Assembly (NCBI GenBank): GCA_021202635.1
Contig: JAJQCQ010000044.1
Coordinates: 1 to 64,000 of the forward strand
Length of the DNA: 64,000 bases
Direction of reading: 5' to 3'
DNA from: Lachnospiraceae bacterium
Lineage (GTDB): Bacteria > Bacillota > Clostridia > Lachnospirales > Lachnospiraceae
Positions 58,073 through 64,000 of the stretch are shown here, piece after piece. Position numbers and translations under genes: made by a program. How positions within the stretch are numbered: the first letter of the stretch is position 1; each line of letters opens with the position of its first letter. The notes under the pieces were generated by a model, which made no database searches, was not told where the DNA came from, and was given only the letters and a program-made list of their open reading frames with translations.

Positions 58073-60481
58073 ATGAACACCTTTGACCGTTACGCTCCCT
58101 TTATCCAGGATTATATCTACCAGAATGGCTGGGAATCCCTCCGTGCAGTCCAGGCAGCCGCAGCCGATGTGATTTTCAATACAGATGAGAACCTGCTGCT
58201 GTCCGCCTCCACGGCCTCCGGCAAAACAGAAGCGGCTTTTTTCCCGATTCTGACCCTGTTTACCGAAGACATGCCCTCTTCCGTGGGCGCGATCTACATC
58301 GGACCACTGAAAGCGCTGATCAACGATCAGTTTTCCCGCCTCAACGACCTGTGCCGGGAAGCCAATATTCCGGTCTGGCACTGGCACGGAGATGTGTCGC
58401 AGTCTCACAAAAACAAAATGATGAAGCACCCGTCCGGTATTTTGCAGATCACACCGGAAAGCCTGGAAGCGATGCTCCTGCATAAGCATTCTGCCATCAC
58501 GAAGCTCTTTGGCGACCTGCGTTTCATCGTCATCGATGAAATCCATTCCCTGATGCGCGGCGACCGCGGCGGCCAGACGCTGTGCCTGATCGAGCGTCTC
58601 TGCCGACAGGCAGGTGTGAATCCCCGGCGAATTGGTCTCTCCGCCACGATCGGCGACCCAAAAGAAGCAGGCGCCTTTCTGTCTGCGGGTACCGGACGAA
58701 AAACCATCATTCCAAAGCTTCCCCAGGGCGGCATCAAATGGCGGCTGTCCATGGAGCATTTTTATACCTTTCCACCGACCAATCCCGGTGCACCCACAAA
58801 AATTCATGGCCAGGTTCCGCAGGTAACCTCATCAGACATGGGCTCTTCCCTGTCCACGTCTGCAATGGCCGATAAAGAAAACATGGAACCCGAAGACGCC
58901 CTTTCCCCCAGAACGGACCTCGCGCCAAAGGAAGCCGATCCCGGCATTGGTTATATTTTCGAGCATACCAGAGGGAAAAAATGTCTGGTATTCGTCAATT
59001 CCAGAGAAGAGTGCGAAGCCGTCACTACGACACTTCGTCAGTACTGTGAGGCCAAAAATGAGCCGGACCGTTTTCTCATTCATCATGGCAACCTGTCCGA
59101 ATCCTACCGGCAGACAGCCGAGGCTGTCATGAAAGACGAAGAACAGTTCCAAACCACGGTGACGACTGCCACGCTGGAGCTGGGCATCGACATCGGCAGA
59201 CTGGAGCGGGCGTTTCAGATTGATGCGCCCTATACGGTATCTTCATTTTTACAGCGCATGGGTCGGACCGGACGGCGGGATCTGCCCCCGGAGATGTGGT
59301 TTGTCATGCGGGAAGAACCGCCGGAAGCGCGGGCGCTCCTGCCAGCCACCATTCCCTGGAAGCTGATCCAGGGAATCGCCCTCGTGCAGCTCTACCTGGA
59401 AGAGCGCTGGGTAGAGCCGCCGAAAATGGACGCCCTGCCCTACAGTCTGCTCTACCACCAGACCATGAGTACCCTCGCCTCCTGCGGCGAAATGACGCCG
59501 GCCGAGCTGGCCTCCCGCCTCCTGACGCTTCGCTACTTCCGCAAAATCACGCAGGAAGACTTTCGCATTCTTCTGCGGCACCTGCTGGAAACCGGACACA
59601 TTGAGCGGACTGAGGCTGGCGGCCTGATCGTCGGCCTGGCCGGAGAACGCGTCGTCAACAATTATAAGTTTTACGCGGTTTTTCAGGAAAACGAGGAATA
59701 CACCGTCCGCGCCGGTTCGGAAGAGCTTGGCACCATCGTAAAGCCGCCTCCTGCGGGAGAAAAAATCGCCATCGCCGGTCACGTCTGGCTGGTGGATGAG
59801 GTCGACCACAAGCGGCACATGGTCTACTGTGAAATGATCAAGGGAAAGGTTCCAGCCTATTTCGGCGAGGTTCCCGGAGACATCCACACCCGGATTCTGG
59901 AACGGATGCTGGGCGTCCTCTGTGAAGAAAAATCCTACCCTTACCTAATGAAAAATGCCCGGATCAGACTCGCCGCCGCCCGAACCTCCGCCAAAAATGC
60001 CGGGCTTGGCGAACGGTCGCTGATCTGCCTTGGCGGCAGTATGTATGCCCTGTTTCCCTGGCTTGGCACCTATGCCTTCCTGGCTCTGGAGCGTTTCCTG
60101 AAGCTTACCTGCGGCAAGCGCCTGGGCATCAAAGGAGTGGAAACGCCCCCTCGCCAAGGCTCGGCGGCAAGTCGCGCCGACCATGTGAAAAACGCTGCGC
60201 GTTTAGTCGGCGCTGTGGATTCCTCCCGCCCTTATTTCCTCCAGTTTGTCATGACCGTCTCTGAACGGGAATTCTGGACGATCCTCCGGGAGGAACTGAA
60301 TCAGCCCATTGACCCGATGAGCCTGGTCTATCCCAAGGAAGTACCCATCTTTGACAAGTATGATGAATACCTGCCGGAGGTGCTGGTGAAAAAAGGATTT
60401 GCTTACGGTGTGCTGGACATCGAAGAGATGAAAGAAAAAATGCTGCGGTTGTGTGAAAGGGAATTGCACAGTGGCACATGA
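58073..60481 (+). CDS. DEAD/DEAH superfamily II helicase (Lhr/BrxH-like)
   Basis: LLLSASTASGKTEAAFFPIL, FIVIDEIHSLMRGDRGGQTL, QRMGRTGRRDLPP; ORF 57989..60481 with likely start MNTFDRYAPF. Confidence 0.9.
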   Translation: MNTFDRYAPFIQDYIYQNGWESLRAVQAAAADVIFNTDENLLLSASTASGKTEAAFFPILTLFTEDMPSSVGAIYIGPLKALINDQFSRLNDLCREANIPVWHWHGDVSQSHKNKMMKHPSGILQITPESLEAMLLHKHSAITKLFGDLRFIVIDEIHSLMRGDRGGQTLCLIERLCRQAGVNPRRIGLSATIGDPKEAGAFLSAGTGRKTIIPKLPQGGIKWRLSMEHFYTFPPTNPGAPTKIHGQVPQVTSSDMGSSLSTSAMADKENMEPEDALSPRTDLAPKEADPGIGYIFEHTRGKKCLVFVNSREECEAVTTTLRQYCEAKNEPDRFLIHHGNLSESYRQTAEAVMKDEEQFQTTVTTATLELGIDIGRLERAFQIDAPYTVSSFLQRMGRTGRRDLPPEMWFVMREEPPEARALLPATIPWKLIQGIALVQLYLEERWVEPPKMDALPYSLLYHQTMSTLASCGEMTPAELASRLLTLRYFRKITQEDFRILLRHLLETGHIERTEAGGLIVGLAGERVVNNYKFYAVFQENEEYTVRAGSEELGTIVKPPPAGEKIAIAGHVWLVDEVDHKRHMVYCEMIKGKVPAYFGEVPGDIHTRILERMLGVLCEEKSYPYLMKNARIRLAAARTSAKNAGLGERSLICLGGSMYALFPWLGTYAFLALERFLKLTCGKRLGIKGVETPPRQGSAASRADHVKNAARLVGAVDSSRPYFLQFVMTVSEREFWTILREELNQPIDPMSLVYPKEVPIFDKYDEYLPEVLVKKGFAYGVLDIEEMKEKMLRLCERELHSGT

Positions 60482-60508
60482 CCATTCCTGTCAGAGAGGT
60501 GACATTTT

Positions 60509-60570
60509 GTTACCGGTCACACCTGTAGTGTTGAAATCGCATGAATGGATCCTGGTGTGACCAGTAACGA
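60509..60570. repeat. Inverted-repeat pair of the dispersed TGTGACCAGTAAC motif
   Basis: GTTACCGGTCACACC (60509-60523) and GGTGTGACCAGTAAC (60554-60568). Confidence 0.7.
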
Positions 60571-60715
60571 CATTTTCTGTTCTGCGACAAAACTGCAAAA
60601 AGGGGCTGTTTTTCACAGTCCCTCTTCTCTCATGCGCAGAGCCGGGCAAGGTGTTTTTCAGCTTATGCCGCACCCGGCCCGCGCTTATAGATGTTTTACA
60701 GACAGCGCTGAATTG

Positions 60716-61357
60716 TCATTCCCCCTGAATCTGCTTCAGATCCGCAAAGGTCTTCAGCGGCCAGGTCACCTTCTCATGGGTAGCAGCCTCGCCCAGTCCG
60801 GCGCCGTCAAAGCCTCCGGCCACCGCCGCATCAATGCCCGCCAGCGCGTCTTCCACGACAAGGCAGTCCTTCGGCTCCAGGCCAAGAAATTCGGCGCCCT
60901 TTAAGAACACCTCCGGATGCGGCTTGGAGTGTGTGATATTGGTACCGTCGCTGATCGCGTCAAAATAATCGCCCAGCCCGATCCGGTTCAGGATCAGCTT
61001 CGCATTTTTGCTGGAGGAGCCGATTGCCAGCTTCGCGCCGGTTGCCCGCAGCGCGTCCAGCGTCTCCTTTACTTCCGTGCTTAAGTCCGCAGGAGACATC
61101 TGCTCCAGCAGACCGCGATACATCTCATTCTTCTTCGCCGCCATCTGCTCCTTCTCTTCCTGCGTATATTCCTTCTCGCTTCTTTCCAGAATGATGTCCA
61201 GGCTTGCCATGCGGCTCACACCGCGGAGACGATTGTTGATCGTCTCGTCAAAATACACGCCGATCTCATCCGCCAGCGCCTTCCATGTCTGATAATGATA
61301 CTTGTCTGTGAAGCAAATCACACCGTCAAGATCAAAGATAATACCCTGATACTTCAT
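60716..61357 (-). CDS. pgmB: Beta-phosphoglucomutase-like HAD hydrolase
   Basis: MKYQGIIFDLDGVICFTDKYHYQTWKALADEIG; LAIGSSSKNA; VVEDALAGIDAA. Confidence 0.85.
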   Translation of the reverse strand: MKYQGIIFDLDGVICFTDKYHYQTWKALADEIGVYFDETINNRLRGVSRMASLDIILERSEKEYTQEEKEQMAAKKNEMYRGLLEQMSPADLSTEVKETLDALRATGAKLAIGSSSKNAKLILNRIGLGDYFDAISDGTNITHSKPHPEVFLKGAEFLGLEPKDCLVVEDALAGIDAAVAGGFDGAGLGEAATHEKVTWPLKTFADLKQIQGE

Positions 61358-61485
61358 CTTTTCAGTCCTCCTGTATTTTCCAGAAACGGCCTCTGCCATT
61401 GTCCTTTTCTTGAGTATACCATCAAATGTGTCCGTCCGCAATTGCAACTTTCACTGCTGTTTGCGATTTAGCAGGAACCATGCCG

Positions 61486-62511
61486 TCAGTACTGATTCTT
61501 TTTATAAGCTTCTAAATATCTTTCAAAGGTTTCCTCGCTGTAGGCTTCCTTTTGTTCCAATCTTTCGAAAGCTTCCTGATCAAAATCTCCGCTCAGACAT
61601 TTTTCATAAGCAGGCTTTAGCAGATATTCTGCTCTGGCTTCGAGGATTTTCTTATAAAAGCACTTACGGATATCCGCCAGAAAATCCTGTGCGTCGATAA
61701 AAGCCATAACTTCAGGCATTTTTTCAAGTATCACGGGGACAACGGTAATCACAGCTTCTGTGATTCTCTCACTGTATCCGGAATGCAGCAGATCATAATA
61801 GCTTAATTTTACCTGGTTCATTGCAAGTGCTGCCTTTGGAAAAAGAAATACCCGCTTCATAATTTCCTTTTCGTCCGAAAGAACCTGCTCCATTCCATGT
61901 GCCGCCAGAGCCGGGAACAGAGTACTGCCATTATCATAAATTGGAGATGCTTTTATTCCTCCACCCCTGCTAACCAGATATCCCCAGTTACCCATATGCC
62001 TGTCAAAGTTTCCGATTAGAGCGTCGCCAATAAATCTACGCCAATAGGTATCCAGAAATTTCTCTTTTTTCTGCCTCAGCATGGTATCCTTTGAAATGAC
62101 ATACTCCAGCTGAGAATACTCTGGCACTCGCCCAACATCATCACTGTCGTAATATTTTCTCAAATATCGTCCGAACTCAATCAAATGCTCCGAATCACTT
62201 GTGAAATTTTTGCAGGCTACCAAAAGCTCCTGGTTCCTGGTAGCCAGAAACGTTTCATGTGTATCAAATCCTACAATTGCAAGGATATGACTGGATAAAT
62301 ACTCAGACAAAACATTATTTACATAGCTTGTATCTAAATCATTCATCCGAGTATGCTGCTCAGAATACTTCACAAGGTACCTCTCTCCGTTTGGGCTGAT
62401 CAATCCTTCCTTCCTGTCAGAGCCACTATAATCCGCAAAAATATCTTCCTCCCAATCATCCAGGGACGGAAGCACGAACTTATCAAAAGATTCCAAAGAA
62501 ACTCCGTGCAT
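61486..62511 (-). CDS. HipA-fold / CtkA-like serine-threonine kinase
   Basis: ALIGNFDRHMGNWGYL catalytic-type motif and SPIYDNGSTLFP metal-binding-type motif; single long domain. Confidence 0.75.
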   Translation of the reverse strand: MHGVSLESFDKFVLPSLDDWEEDIFADYSGSDRKEGLISPNGERYLVKYSEQHTRMNDLDTSYVNNVLSEYLSSHILAIVGFDTHETFLATRNQELLVACKNFTSDSEHLIEFGRYLRKYYDSDDVGRVPEYSQLEYVISKDTMLRQKKEKFLDTYWRRFIGDALIGNFDRHMGNWGYLVSRGGGIKASPIYDNGSTLFPALAAHGMEQVLSDEKEIMKRVFLFPKAALAMNQVKLSYYDLLHSGYSERITEAVITVVPVILEKMPEVMAFIDAQDFLADIRKCFYKKILEARAEYLLKPAYEKCLSGDFDQEAFERLEQKEAYSEETFERYLEAYKKNQY

Positions 62512-62646
62512 TCAGCATCCTCCTTTCAGGTCATATTGTACCATAAGAAAAACCATTTGTCAGCAAGCAGACCGGGAGTCCTGGCAAATGGTTTTCTTAT
62601 ATTCTTATATTCTGATGTACCTATGTTCCAGTGGTCGCGGATTCCT

Positions 62647-63246
62647 TTACGCCGGCTGTCTCTTTTCGGACTTCTTATTCTTCTCCGGCTTAAACACCAG
62701 AAAATCATTAAACACACCGGTCCGCTGCAGCGCTTTCGCGAGTACGTAATAGATAACGGATTCAATCGGCCACATGATCACGTTCTTCAGAGCCCTGGCC
62801 GGAAGCAGTGCCATAAATCCCTGTCCATACAACACGGAAAGCCAATAGGTAGCCAGACCGACATTGACGATCAATGCGACAAGGCCATCCGCGGCAAGCA
62901 CTCTCCAGAGCTCCAGCGGCCGCTTGTAATAAAAACAGCCGTAGATAAAGGCCGCCAGCATCGCGTCAAAGGTAAAGCCAAAGAAAAATGCGCCATCTGG
63001 CTTGATCAGATATTTGAGAACATCAAGAATCGCCCCGAACAGCGCGCCGGTCGTTGGGCCGAAGAAAAGATCCACCAGCTGATTGGGGATATTGGAAAAC
63101 CCAATCCTGATGTAAGGGCCAATATTGATGGATGACACGTAGCTCAGGACTACCGCAAGAGCCGCCAGCATCGCGCAGAAAGTCATGACCTTGACTTTCT
63201 TCAGTTCCCTGCCGGACTCTGCCAGCATACTCAGAAACTTATGCAT
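62647..63246 (-). CDS. ECF transporter S component, folate (FolT)-like
   Basis: VVLSYVSSINIGPYIRIGFSNIPNQLVDLFFGPTTGALFGAILDVLKYLIKPDGAFFFGFTFDAMLAAFIYG. Confidence 0.88.
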   Translation of the reverse strand: MHKFLSMLAESGRELKKVKVMTFCAMLAALAVVLSYVSSINIGPYIRIGFSNIPNQLVDLFFGPTTGALFGAILDVLKYLIKPDGAFFFGFTFDAMLAAFIYGCFYYKRPLELWRVLAADGLVALIVNVGLATYWLSVLYGQGFMALLPARALKNVIMWPIESVIYYVLAKALQRTGVFNDFLVFKPEKNKKSEKRQPA

Positions 63247-63740
63247 AAGAAAACACCTCCATAATGTGTCATGGCTGTTCAGAACATACACTTTAAGACG
63301 GAGAGGAAGCGTCTGCCTTTCCTCCACGCAAGCTGTGTCGATGCTCCAAACAACACAGAAGGAGCCGCCCCATCCATACCATGCCCTTTGCGGCTCTGTT
63401 TCACCGCCAGGCAGGTGTAATGAGACTTCCACCACAGGCTGCAGCCCTGCCAAAAGGGACATTCCCTTCTCATCTGGCAAAGCCATCTATAAATAATACG
63501 CCATCCACATTATGAGATGTCTCATAACTGTAGCAACGGGTGCGGAAAATATATCGTAAATCTCTGTCCTTTCAGATGCGCGAAACAGGCGGCTCAGGCC
63601 GCGCTCGTCCCTGGCGCGTCAAAGGCTGGATTTTTCGTTTCACGGCGACTCCCCATCCAATGAACACTTCACGCATAGATTCCTACTTCGCTATTATTTA
63701 TATTGATTTGGATTATAGCACGTATTTCCGGATATGCAAG
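63247..63740 (-). promoter_or_regulatory. Promoter and roughly 460-nt structured leader upstream of the S component
   Basis: Minus strand TTGCAT, 16 nt, TATAAT (ATTATA at 63713-63718); multiple nested inverted repeats between TSS and ATG. Confidence 0.5.
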
Positions 63741-63839
63741 TGTTTCCTGCGATTGTACAAAATTTTACACATTATCGGGCCAGACGTCACAGCTCACACC
63801 CTGACCAGGTTTATGCGGATTCCAAATATGGAGGATCCG

Positions 63840-64000
63840 CTATCTTTCAAATACGTCAATGATCTGGATCCCGTCAATCTCCTGCGCATCCATCGCCAGC
63901 TTCAGAGTTTCTTCCTTATTATAAGGGCTTGTTATTCCGATTCCGATCTGATATCCCTCCTGAATCAGATCGGAGTATGGAATATGCGCTTCCACAACCG
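63840..64000 (-). CDS. C-terminus of an unidentified protein (partial, runs off right edge)
   Basis: Open frame ...VVEAHIPYSDLIQEGYQIGIGITSPYNKEETLKLAMDAQEIDGIQIIDVFER*. Confidence 0.6.
   Translation of the reverse strand, partial: VVEAHIPYSDLIQEGYQIGIGITSPYNKEETLKLAMDAQEIDGIQIIDVFER

Noticed and set aside
57926-58807. 293-aa minus-strand ORF opposite helicase
   Set aside because: Antisense of the conserved helicase N-terminus; no motif.
63247-63486. N-terminal 80-residue extension of the ECF S component in the ORF track
   Set aside because: Falls in the untranslated leader; good SD (GGAGGTG) and hydrophobic start support MHKFLSML at 63246.
63490-63740. THF riboswitch upstream of folT
   Set aside because: Expected from gene identity, but I could not match the conserved THF core, so only a generic structured leader is reported.
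1-64000. tRNA, rRNA, CRISPR arrays, IS elements and prophage genes
   Set aside because: No T-loop/CCA-like tRNA pattern, repeat-spacer array, transposase, integrase or structural phage protein was recognised by reading; tRNAscan-SE and CRISPR finder would be needed to exclude them fully.

Overview
The window looks like a chromosomal segment from a Firmicute, probably a Lachnospiraceae-type Clostridium; this taxon is inferred from gene content only. It holds about 50 protein-coding genes. I recognised no rRNA, tRNA, CRISPR array or transposase. Recognisable modules are: a SirTM-type sirtuin/Zn-macrodomain pair (left edge, partial); an operon of LRR protein, VWA-like protein, MoxR AAA+ ATPase and a 47-aa membrane peptide with a divergent XRE regulator; a polar amino-acid ABC importer; a GT2 glycosyltransferase with an apparent C-terminal MarR-like winged helix; radical SAM, DUF308 and TetR genes; an esterase/esterase/ATP-grasp cluster; ABC exporters of NatAB-like and GntR-YtrA-like type; three P-loop ATPases with DUF4143/DUF234-like layouts; a Dpp/Opp-type importer with a frameshifted permease; MATE transporters; a TerB_N / BrxD-like (DUF2791) ATPase / SF2 helicase three-gene island; a HipA/CtkA-like kinase; and a FolT-like ECF S component with a long structured leader. 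The strongest hidden signal is at 23.36-23.72 kb. It is an unannotated candidate type I toxin-antitoxin locus laid out like the Fst/par system: a 37-aa GTG-start membrane peptide, convergent promoters, a shared symmetrical terminator, and direct repeats that would make the two RNAs complementary across the toxin start codon. Other candidates are the TerB/BrxD/helicase island, the XRE-controlled LRR-VWA-MoxR operon, the GT2-MarR fusion and several perfect operator-like palindromes.
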